Positions 53,363 to 60,793 of a DNA stretch of 64,000 nucleotides are shown here, piece by piece; positions within the stretch are counted from its first letter, which is position 1, and every line of letters begins with the position of its first letter. The position numbers and the translations under genes are program-made. The stretch comes from Bryobacter aggregatus MPL3 (GTDB taxonomy: Bacteria > Acidobacteriota > Terriglobia > Bryobacterales > Bryobacteraceae): NCBI RefSeq assembly GCF_000702445.1, contig NZ_JNIF01000004.1, positions 1,178,001 through 1,242,000 on the forward strand, written 5' to 3'. The notes under the pieces are model-generated. The model saw nothing but the letters and a program-made list of their open reading frames with translations, made no database searches and was not told where the DNA came from.

Positions 53363-55315
53363 ATGAAAAGCCTATTGGTGCTGATGCTGATCGGACAGTT
53401 GATCGCGTCAAACGTCGCGCCTCTTGGCAAATATAGCGCCGCGGAACGGCGGCACTGGGCCTTCCAACCCCGTGCCAATCCGGAGATCCCGGCCCTCGCA
53501 AAATCGCCCATCGACGCCTTCATCCTCGCCCGCTTGCAGAAGGCAGGCTTTACGGCCTCGCCGGCCGCCTCCCGCGCAACGCTGGCCCGCCGTGTCTACT
53601 TCGATCTCACCGGCCTCCCACCCACCCCAGAACAGATCAAGGCCTTCGTCACCGACAAGCGCCCCGACGCCTGGATGCATCTCGTCAACCAACTGCTCGA
53701 TTCGCCTCACTACGGCGAGCGTTGGGGGCAGCATTGGCTCGACGTCGTCCGCTATGCCGAAAGCGATGGATTTGAATATGACACGCACCGCACAGAGGCC
53801 TGGCGTTATCGCGATTACGTCGTGCGCGCTTTCCAGAACGACAAGCCCTATGACCGCTTTCTCGAGGAGCAAATTGCCGGCGATGAGATCGCCCCAGCGG
53901 AGCAGGAACTGCTGATCGCCTCCGGTTTCAATCGCCTGGGTCCGCTGCGCAAGAACGCCGGCAACCAGGAAGTGGCCTCCTCGCGCAATGAAGTCCTCAC
54001 CGAGATGACCAACGCAGTCGGTGCGGCTTTTCTCGGTGTGACGCTCGGTTGCGCGCGCTGCCACGACCACAAGTTCGACCCCATCCGGCAGAGCGATTAC
54101 TACCGCATGCAGGCTTACTTCTCGGGCACGCTCGAGAACGACTTTCCGCTCACCCCCAGTGCCGATCGAGCACAGTGGGAAGCAATCGTTAAGCCAATCG
54201 ATGCCAAGATCAAAACACTGAACGGCGAGTTGGCCAAGGCCAAGCCGGACGAGAAGGACGCCGTCCAGAAACAGATTGACGATCTCGAGAAGAGCAAACC
54301 TCCCGTGCCGCCAACGATCTTTGCCGTCAAGAATGACATGGCCAAAGCAACGCCAATGCATCTGCTGGCGCGGGGCGATTTCGCCAACAAAGGTGACTCC
54401 GTCAGTATGCGTCCGATGGGCGTTCTGCTGGCAGACGGAGCCCCTGAATCGAATGAAACAACGGCGCCGCGCACCAAGCTCGCCAAGTGGGTGACCGCCA
54501 AGGACAACCCACTCACCGCACGCGTGATGGTGAATCGCATCTGGCAGTATCACTTCGGCAAAGGCCTCGTGGTGACGGCGAATGACTTTGGCCGCATGGG
54601 AGGCCGTCCCTCGCATCCCGAGTTGCTCGATTACCTTGCCAACGAGTTCGTCAACAGCGGCTATAGCGTCAAGCACATCCACCGCCTGATCCTGGCCAGC
54701 AATACCTGGCAGCAGGCCAGCGACACCGTCAATGCCAAGGCCGAAGAACAGGACCCCGAGAATAAGCTGCTCTGGAAATTTAGCCGCCGCCGTCTCGATG
54801 CCGAAGAGATGCGCGACGCGATGCTTGCGGTGTCTGGCAATCTCAATCCAAAGGCCGGTGGCCCCTCGGTCACCGTACCGCTCGAGAAGGAACTGCTCGT
54901 CGCGCTCTATGCGCCCTCGCAATGGAAGGTGACGCCAGACCTCACCGAACACAATCGACGCAGCCTCTACTTGCTCGTCAAGCGCAACATGCACCTTCCG
55001 ATGATGGAAGTCTTCGACGCTCCCGATGGCCTGGTCAGTTGTGCGCGCCGCGACACGTCGACTCATGCACCGCAGGCCCTCGAGTTGCTCAACGGCACCT
55101 TCAGCAACCAGCAGGCGACAGCCTTCGCCACCCGGCTCGACAAGCTGGCCGGCAACAATCTTGCCAAGAAAGTGGACCACGCTTTTCTGCTCGCGGCCGG
55201 CCGTCTGCCCAATCCCAAGGAACGCGCCGCCGCCCTCGAGTTTGCGCGCACTGCGCAACCCCACGAGTTCGCACTCGCCATCCTCAATCTCAACGCCTTC
55301 ATGTACATCAATTAG
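53363..55315 (+). CDS. DUF1549/DUF1553 domain protein
   Basis: The 650-residue protein has a signal peptide and the two-domain layout seen in planctomycetes and acidobacteria: DUF1549 (RRVYFDLTGLPPTPEQIKAF, HYGERWGQHWLDVVRYAES) and DUF1553 near the C-terminus (NRIWQYHFGKGLVVTANDFG, then GGRPSHPELLDYLA, and RRLDAEEMRDAML). Many relatives also have an N-terminal cytochrome c-like PSCyt1 domain; none is present here. The function of the family is not established. It lies 7 bases upstream of a DUF1501 gene, its usual partner. Confidence 0.9.
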   Translation: MKSLLVLMLIGQLIASNVAPLGKYSAAERRHWAFQPRANPEIPALAKSPIDAFILARLQKAGFTASPAASRATLARRVYFDLTGLPPTPEQIKAFVTDKRPDAWMHLVNQLLDSPHYGERWGQHWLDVVRYAESDGFEYDTHRTEAWRYRDYVVRAFQNDKPYDRFLEEQIAGDEIAPAEQELLIASGFNRLGPLRKNAGNQEVASSRNEVLTEMTNAVGAAFLGVTLGCARCHDHKFDPIRQSDYYRMQAYFSGTLENDFPLTPSADRAQWEAIVKPIDAKIKTLNGELAKAKPDEKDAVQKQIDDLEKSKPPVPPTIFAVKNDMAKATPMHLLARGDFANKGDSVSMRPMGVLLADGAPESNETTAPRTKLAKWVTAKDNPLTARVMVNRIWQYHFGKGLVVTANDFGRMGGRPSHPELLDYLANEFVNSGYSVKHIHRLILASNTWQQASDTVNAKAEEQDPENKLLWKFSRRRLDAEEMRDAMLAVSGNLNPKAGGPSVTVPLEKELLVALYAPSQWKVTPDLTEHNRRSLYLLVKRNMHLPMMEVFDAPDGLVSCARRDTSTHAPQALELLNGTFSNQQATAFATRLDKLAGNNLAKKVDHAFLLAAGRLPNPKERAAALEFARTAQPHEFALAILNLNAFMYIN

Positions 55316-55322
55316 GAACGCC

Positions 55323-56729
55323 ATGTCCGAGCACATCCGATACACCCGCAACCGCCGCGAATTTCTCACAGACGCTTTCTGCGGCTTTGGCGGCCTTGCC
55401 TATGGCGCCCTCCAAGCCAGCGGAGCCACGCTCAATCCGCTCGCCCCCAAGCTGCCCCACCACGCGGCAAAGGCCAAGTCCGTCATCTTTCTGTTCATGG
55501 CCGGTGGTCCCAGTCACATGGAGACCTTCGATCCGAAGCCTTTGCTGAACGAACTGCACGGCCAGAAGCGGCCCGCCGAGTTTGGCGAGGCGAAGTACCA
55601 GTTCGTCACCAACAACGCGACACTGCTCGGCACCAAGCGCAGCTTCCAGAAGTACGGTAAGTCGGGCATCGAAGTCTCAGACCTCTTGCCCCATACCGCC
55701 CAGTGCATCGATGACATTGCGGTCATTCGTTCCGTTCATGCCGACATGGTCGTCCACTCGGCCGCCCAATACCAGATGATGACCGGCCGCATCATTCCCG
55801 GCTTTCCGTCAATGGGTTCCTGGACCGTCTACGGTCTCGGTACCGAGAGCGACAGCCTTCCCGCCTATTGCGTGCTGCCCGATCCACACGGTGCGCTCGA
55901 AGCAGGCCAGCCGATGTATGCCAATGGCTTCCTGCCCGCCGTGTTCCAGCCAACAGTCATGCGCCCGGGCGCCAAGCCAGTACTGAACCTGAACCTGCCG
56001 CCCGGCGTCCGCCTTGAGGAACGCACCAAGACCATCCAATATCTGAAGGCGATGAACCGCGCCGGCATTCAGGGCGAAGACAACGAACTCGAAGCCCGCA
56101 TTGCCGCCTACGACCTTGCCTTCAAAATGCAAATGGAAGCGCCTGAAGTCTTCGACATTGCAAAGGAATCAGAAGCCACCCGCGAGAGCTACGGCATTGG
56201 CAAGGAGCCGACGGACGACTATGGCCGCCGCTGTTTGCTCGCCCGCAGATTGGTCGAGAAGGGCGTTCGTTTTGTCTGTGTGACCTCGGGCGGTGGCCCC
56301 GGCAATCTGCAATGGGATGCGCACGAGGACATCGAAGAGAATCACCTCCGCATGGCAGCGCAAACTGATCAGCCGGTTGCCGCCCTGCTCAAAGATCTGA
56401 AACAACGCGGCCTGCTCGATTCGACACTGGTCCTGTGGGGTGGCGAGTTTGGACGCAGTCCGGAATCGCAAGGCAACAAGGGCCGTGACCATCACAATCT
56501 CGGCTTCACAATGTGGATGGCTGGAGGCGGTGTCAAGGGTGGCACCGTTGTCGGAGCCACCGACCCCATCGGTCTGCGCGCGATCGAGAAGCCCTATCAC
56601 TTCCGTGATATCCACACCACTGTTCTCAATCAACTGGGCCTCAACCAGCATGCTCTGAGCTATCTTCACCTCGGCCGCAAAGAAAGACTCACCGAAATTG
56701 AAGGAACAGTGATAAAAGAGATCGTCTGA
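55323..56729 (+). CDS. DUF1501 domain protein, Tat-exported
   Basis: From the ATG at 55323 it is 468 residues. It starts with a twin-Arg signal (RNRREFLTDAFCGFGGLAYG). The alkaline-phosphatase-like DUF1501 fold is marked by SVIFLFMAGGPSHMETFDPK, LLPHTAQCIDDIAVIRSVHAD, and VLWGGEFGRSPESQGNKGRD followed by HHNLGFTMWMAGGGV. The paired DUF1549/DUF1553 gene directly precedes it, and a permease follows by 4 bases. The pair is common in planctomycetes; no enzyme activity has been firmly assigned. Confidence 0.92.
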   Translation: MSEHIRYTRNRREFLTDAFCGFGGLAYGALQASGATLNPLAPKLPHHAAKAKSVIFLFMAGGPSHMETFDPKPLLNELHGQKRPAEFGEAKYQFVTNNATLLGTKRSFQKYGKSGIEVSDLLPHTAQCIDDIAVIRSVHADMVVHSAAQYQMMTGRIIPGFPSMGSWTVYGLGTESDSLPAYCVLPDPHGALEAGQPMYANGFLPAVFQPTVMRPGAKPVLNLNLPPGVRLEERTKTIQYLKAMNRAGIQGEDNELEARIAAYDLAFKMQMEAPEVFDIAKESEATRESYGIGKEPTDDYGRRCLLARRLVEKGVRFVCVTSGGGPGNLQWDAHEDIEENHLRMAAQTDQPVAALLKDLKQRGLLDSTLVLWGGEFGRSPESQGNKGRDHHNLGFTMWMAGGGVKGGTVVGATDPIGLRAIEKPYHFRDIHTTVLNQLGLNQHALSYLHLGRKERLTEIEGTVIKEIV

Positions 56730-56733
56730 TCTC

Positions 56734-57903
56734 ATGAACACAAATCGCCGGTCTCTCTTCAACGGTAGTTGCATGGCGCTCATCGCCACCGCCTTCTGCT
56801 TCGCCATTCGTGGCGACATCTTTGACGCGCAAACCGCCGAGTTTGCGCTTTCCAACGAACAGGTCGGCTGGACGGCTTCCACCGCCTTCTGGGGCTTTAC
56901 AGTCGCCATGCTGATCGGCGGTCCGCTCTGTGACCGCATTGGCATGAAACCGCTGCTCAGCAGTGCCTTCCTCCTCCATCTCGTCGGCATCCTCGGCACC
57001 ATAGCCGCCCAAGGCTTCACCAGCCTTTACGCCGCCACGCTGGCGATCGGCATCGCGAATGGCCTCGTGGAGGCTGCAGTCAATCCGCTCGCCGCCACAC
57101 TCTACCCCGAACAGAAAGTACAGAAGCTCAACCTGCTCCATCTCTGGTTCCCCGGCGGCATTGTCATTGGCGGCCTGCTCTGTTGGGCGATGAGTGAAGC
57201 CGGTATGGGCTGGCGCATCAAGACGGCGATGATCCTTGTCCCCACCGTCATCTACGCCGTCATGCTGTTTCGACTCCCCTTCCCGCGCACCGAGGCCGTC
57301 GAGCACGGCGTCCCTTTCCGCGAAATCTATGCCGAAGCGCTGCGGCCCATCTTCCTGCTCTTCTTTGGCTGCATGATTCTCACAGCCGCGACGGAACTCG
57401 CGCCCAACCAATGGGTGCCCTCCATCCTCTCTAAGACCACCGGACTCCCCGGCATCGCGCTGCTCGTCTGGATCAGCGGCATCATGGCCGTGGGCCGTGC
57501 CTCTTGTGAATGGGTCTTTGAGCGCATCTCCAGCCTGCAACTCATGATGGGCAGCACGCTACTGGCAGGCATCGGACTCTACAGCCTCAGCATGGCGAGT
57601 GGCGCCGTGGCCACGCTTGCCGCCTCTGCGCTCTTCGCCCTCGGCGTCACCTTCCTTTGGCCCACAATGCTCGGCATCACAGCCGAACGCTTTCCGAAAG
57701 GCGGCGGATTTCTGCTCGCGCTGATGGGCGGCGTGGGCATGCTCAGCAATAGCTTCGCCGTGCCGCTCATCGGCCGTGTTTACGATCAATCCGGACCCGC
57801 CGCCGCACTCCGCACTGTAACGGCGCTGCCGGTAATTGTTTGCATCATCTTCACACTGCTCTGGATCTCTGAACGAAAACCGAAACTCATCCAACATGCA
57901 TAG
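56734..57903 (+). CDS. MFS transporter
   Basis: The 389-residue permease has about 12 membrane segments and the MFS loop motif as GGPLCDRIGMKPLL between segments 2 and 3. Length and layout resemble sugar permeases of the FHS/FucP-like or YbjJ-like type (IGIANGLVEAAVNPLAATLY). Substrate unknown; the context with a ceramidase-DUF1080 fusion and DUF1501 suggests uptake of a released sugar or other breakdown product. Its end overlaps the next gene by 8 bases. Confidence 0.85.
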   Translation: MNTNRRSLFNGSCMALIATAFCFAIRGDIFDAQTAEFALSNEQVGWTASTAFWGFTVAMLIGGPLCDRIGMKPLLSSAFLLHLVGILGTIAAQGFTSLYAATLAIGIANGLVEAAVNPLAATLYPEQKVQKLNLLHLWFPGGIVIGGLLCWAMSEAGMGWRIKTAMILVPTVIYAVMLFRLPFPRTEAVEHGVPFREIYAEALRPIFLLFFGCMILTAATELAPNQWVPSILSKTTGLPGIALLVWISGIMAVGRASCEWVFERISSLQLMMGSTLLAGIGLYSLSMASGAVATLAASALFALGVTFLWPTMLGITAERFPKGGGFLLALMGGVGMLSNSFAVPLIGRVYDQSGPAAALRTVTALPVIVCIIFTLLWISERKPKLIQHA

Positions 57904-60106
57904 ACGAAACTTCTTCGCGCTCCCACTCGCTCTCGCCGCCCAGTCTCCAGAAGGCAAGGCAGGCTTTGCAGAAGCCGACATCACACCGGCCATTGGCAGC
58001 GAAATGCCCGGCAACTATTTCAAGCAGTTTCACAAGGCACTGCACGACCCCTGCAAGGTACGCGCCGCTTACTTTGCCAACAACGGAAAACAGGTTTGTC
58101 TGGTGGGTCTCGACGCACTGATGATCCCGCGTCATCTGGTAGAGAAGATCCGCGCCCGCGTTCCCGGCATCGAAGTGATGCTCGGCGCATCGCACTCGCA
58201 TTCTTCCGGTCCCATCGGCATGGTCCAGCCCGGCGAATACGATCACGCTTCCGCTGCCATCCAGGATCTGGCCTACCGGCAAAGCTCTGCAGCGGACCCG
58301 GCCTATTTGCAGCTGGTGGAGAATCAGACCGTGCGTGCGATCGAGAACGCCAAGCGCAACGCACAACCCAACAGCATCGGCTTCGGCACAGGCAAGGAGG
58401 AAGCGGCCATCTTCAATCGCCGCTTCCGCATGAAGAACGGACTCACTTATACCCATCCTCGTCCTAACAATCCAGACATCGTCGAAGCGGCGGGCCCCAT
58501 CGATGGAACCCTCACCGTCGCAGGCGTCTTCAACGATTCCAAGCAACTGATCGGCTGCATCGTCAACTACTCCTGCCACGCCACCACCAACCCGCCCGCG
58601 ATCTCCGCCAACTGGATCTACTTTCTTGAGCGCACCATCCGCGGCGCCTTCGGCGACGGCGTCATCGTCGTCTTTCTGCAAGGCTTCTCGGGCGATGTGA
58701 CTCAGGTGAATAACCTCGACAAATCCCCTGCCCCAAGCGGCCTCGAATCGGCGCGCCTGATCGGCGGCCGAGTGGGAGCGGAAGCCGTAAAGCTGCTCTT
58801 GTCGATGCACCCGCAGCCCATCCCGGAGATCTCGACAGCAGCGAAGATCTACCCCGAGGGCCGCAGGATTCCTGGAGCCGACCGGATCGCGAAAGCAAAG
58901 GCCACCATCGCCGCGCCCCACACCGCTGAATCGGTCTTTGCCAAAGAAGTGTTGCTGCTCGATGCCCAATTGCAGAAGCAGCCCAGCATGCCCATCGAGC
59001 TCCAGGCGATTGCGATTGGTCCTGCGGTGTACACGAGTGCGCCTGGCGAGATGTTCGTCGCGCTCGGGCTCGAGATCCGCAAAGCGAGTCCCTTCCCTTA
59101 CACCAGTCCGGTCTCACTCGCCAACGGCTGCGTCGGCTATGTCCCCACTCTCGACGCCTTCGGCGAGCACGGAGGCGGCTACGAACAACGTCTCACCAGC
59201 TACACGAATCTGGTGCCCGACGCCGGCCCAAGAATGGTGCGGGAAAGTATCGAGCTCATCCGGTCGCTGAAGCCGGTACTCGACACGCGCAACGAAGCGC
59301 CAGTTCCTTTTCGCGCCGCCTGGGATTACGGCGCCGCCCCTCCCGACAACACCGCCATCACGCCCAAAGCACCGATCCAACTCTTCAATGGCCGGGATCT
59401 GACCAACTTCTACACCTACACCAGAGAGAGCAAACACGAAGATCCGAACCATGTGTTTGTGGTGGCAAATGGCGAGTTGCACATCTCCGGACAGGAGTGG
59501 GGCGGCATCGTCAGTAAAGAAGCCTATCGCGATTACCGCCTCGTCGTGGAATGGCGTTGGGGCGACAAGACCTGGACACCGCGCGAGAGCAAAGCGCGCG
59601 ACAGCGGCATCCTGATTCACGGCGTTGGCCCGGATGGTGGCTATAGCGGCATCTGGCTGGAATCCTACGAATCCCAGATCATCGAAGGCGGCTCAGGCGA
59701 CATCCTCGTCGTTACCGCCACCACACCGATGACGGCCACCTGCTTGTGCACCGAGGATGGCAAGGAACTCTACTACGATCCCAAAGGCAAACCCGTCACC
59801 AGAAGCAAGGGCCGCATCAACTGGTATGGCCGCTCGAAGCAGTGGAAAGACGAAGTCAACTTCCGTAGCAAGGCCGAGGTGGAGAAGCCGAAAGGCCAAT
59901 GGAATCGCCAGGAAGTCATCGCCGCAGGCGACCGCATGGTCTGCCTGTTAAACGGCAAAGTCGTCAGCAGCGCCTATGACTTGTCGCACACACAAGGCAA
60001 ACTCCAAGTGCAGAGTGAGATGGCGGAGATTTATGTCCGGCGCATCGATTTGTTACCACTGAAATCCGCCGATCGTCAAATTGCCGCATCGATTTCCGGC
60101 CACTAG
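57896..60106 (+). CDS. Fusion of a neutral ceramidase-like domain and a DUF1080 (3-keto-disaccharide hydrolase-type) domain
   Basis: The ATG at 57896 gives 736 residues and a short Tat-like leader (HRRNFFALPLALAAQ). Residues 20-480 resemble neutral/alkaline non-lysosomal ceramidase: GFAEADITPAIG, LGASHSHSSGP with zinc-binding His residues, YSCHATTN and FLQGFSGDVTQVN. Residues 510-725 are a DUF1080 beta sandwich: IQLFNGRDLTNFYTY and DSGILIHGVGPDGGYSGIWL. The two domains are usually in separate proteins. The combination suggests action on a glycosylated or acylated compound outside the cytoplasm, but the substrate is unknown. Confidence 0.85.
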   Translation: MHRRNFFALPLALAAQSPEGKAGFAEADITPAIGSEMPGNYFKQFHKALHDPCKVRAAYFANNGKQVCLVGLDALMIPRHLVEKIRARVPGIEVMLGASHSHSSGPIGMVQPGEYDHASAAIQDLAYRQSSAADPAYLQLVENQTVRAIENAKRNAQPNSIGFGTGKEEAAIFNRRFRMKNGLTYTHPRPNNPDIVEAAGPIDGTLTVAGVFNDSKQLIGCIVNYSCHATTNPPAISANWIYFLERTIRGAFGDGVIVVFLQGFSGDVTQVNNLDKSPAPSGLESARLIGGRVGAEAVKLLLSMHPQPIPEISTAAKIYPEGRRIPGADRIAKAKATIAAPHTAESVFAKEVLLLDAQLQKQPSMPIELQAIAIGPAVYTSAPGEMFVALGLEIRKASPFPYTSPVSLANGCVGYVPTLDAFGEHGGGYEQRLTSYTNLVPDAGPRMVRESIELIRSLKPVLDTRNEAPVPFRAAWDYGAAPPDNTAITPKAPIQLFNGRDLTNFYTYTRESKHEDPNHVFVVANGELHISGQEWGGIVSKEAYRDYRLVVEWRWGDKTWTPRESKARDSGILIHGVGPDGGYSGIWLESYESQIIEGGSGDILVVTATTPMTATCLCTEDGKELYYDPKGKPVTRSKGRINWYGRSKQWKDEVNFRSKAEVEKPKGQWNRQEVIAAGDRMVCLLNGKVVSSAYDLSHTQGKLQVQSEMAEIYVRRIDLLPLKSADRQIAASISGH

Positions 60107-60189
60107 ACAACGCTGCCTGTGTGTAGCCACACATCGCCTCGGGAACGAAATGTGCGTGGGTTCTCTCTACAAGCCAGGAGCACTGCATT

Positions 60190-60723
60190 ATGAACCCCTG
60201 GATAAAAACCGCTTTCGCCTCCACTGCCGCGATTGCGATTCTGATGGCTGCTGACGTAGTCACCGACTATGACAAATCTGTCGACTTCAGCCGATACAAG
60301 ACTTACTCTTGGCTGAAGGTGAGAGCCAATAGCGAGCTTTGGAAAGATCGCATCGAGGCGGACATCGATCAAGAACTGATGTCCAAAGGCTGGCAAAAGG
60401 TGGATACGGGTGGAGATGCGGCGGTCACGGCCATCGGCGCCACACGGCAACAGCAACAGATGCAAACTTACTACGATAACTTCGGCGGAGGCTGGGGTTG
60501 GCGCGGATTCGGTGGAATGAGTTCCGGTCGATCCGTCACCAGTGTGGACTACATCCCCGTTGGCAATTTGACCGTCGATATCTTCGATGCACAATCGAAG
60601 AAACTCATCTGGCGCGGAGGGGCGAGTAAAGTCCTCTCCAACAAGCCCGAAAAGAACGAAAAGAACCTAAAGCAGACCGTGAAAGATCTGTTTAAGAAAT
60701 TTCCCCCGATGCCCAAAGGCTAG
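60190..60723 (+). CDS. DUF4136 domain protein
   Basis: The 177-residue protein has an N-terminal hydrophobic signal (NPWIKTAFASTAAIAILMAA) and then the DUF4136 pattern: DVVTDYDKSVDFSRYKTYSW near the start and a C-terminal VGNLTVDIFDAQSKKLIWRG. The middle is Gln/Gly-rich. Family members are envelope proteins, often lipoproteins, of unknown role; here a lipobox Cys is absent. It is followed by a strong terminator. Confidence 0.86.
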   Translation: MNPWIKTAFASTAAIAILMAADVVTDYDKSVDFSRYKTYSWLKVRANSELWKDRIEADIDQELMSKGWQKVDTGGDAAVTAIGATRQQQQMQTYYDNFGGGWGWRGFGGMSSGRSVTSVDYIPVGNLTVDIFDAQSKKLIWRGGASKVLSNKPEKNEKNLKQTVKDLFKKFPPMPKG

Positions 60724-60738
60724 ACTTCCGTCCTCTGG

Positions 60739-60778
60739 AAGAACAAAGGCCGACCTTTCAGGGTCGGCCTTTGTTCTT
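60739..60778. terminator. Bidirectional intrinsic terminator between the DUF4136 gene and nrdJ
   Basis: A perfect 17-base stem, with arms at 60739-60755 and 60762-60778 (left arm begins AAGAACAAAGG), encloses a 6-base loop. The arms end in T-rich stretches (TTTGTTCTT) on the plus strand and in the mirror sequence on the minus strand, so it can end transcription from both sides of the convergent genes. Confidence 0.85.
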
Positions 60779-60793
60779 GAGTGCAATCCGGAT

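Noticed and set aside
53408-55369. 653-codon minus-strand frame opposite the DUF1549/DUF1553 gene
   Set aside because: Antisense shadow; the sense strand has clear conserved motifs.
60118-60133. TGTGTG-tagc-CACACA hairpin before the DUF4136 gene
   Set aside because: Six-base stem with no T run; could arise by chance, so not listed as a terminator or operator.
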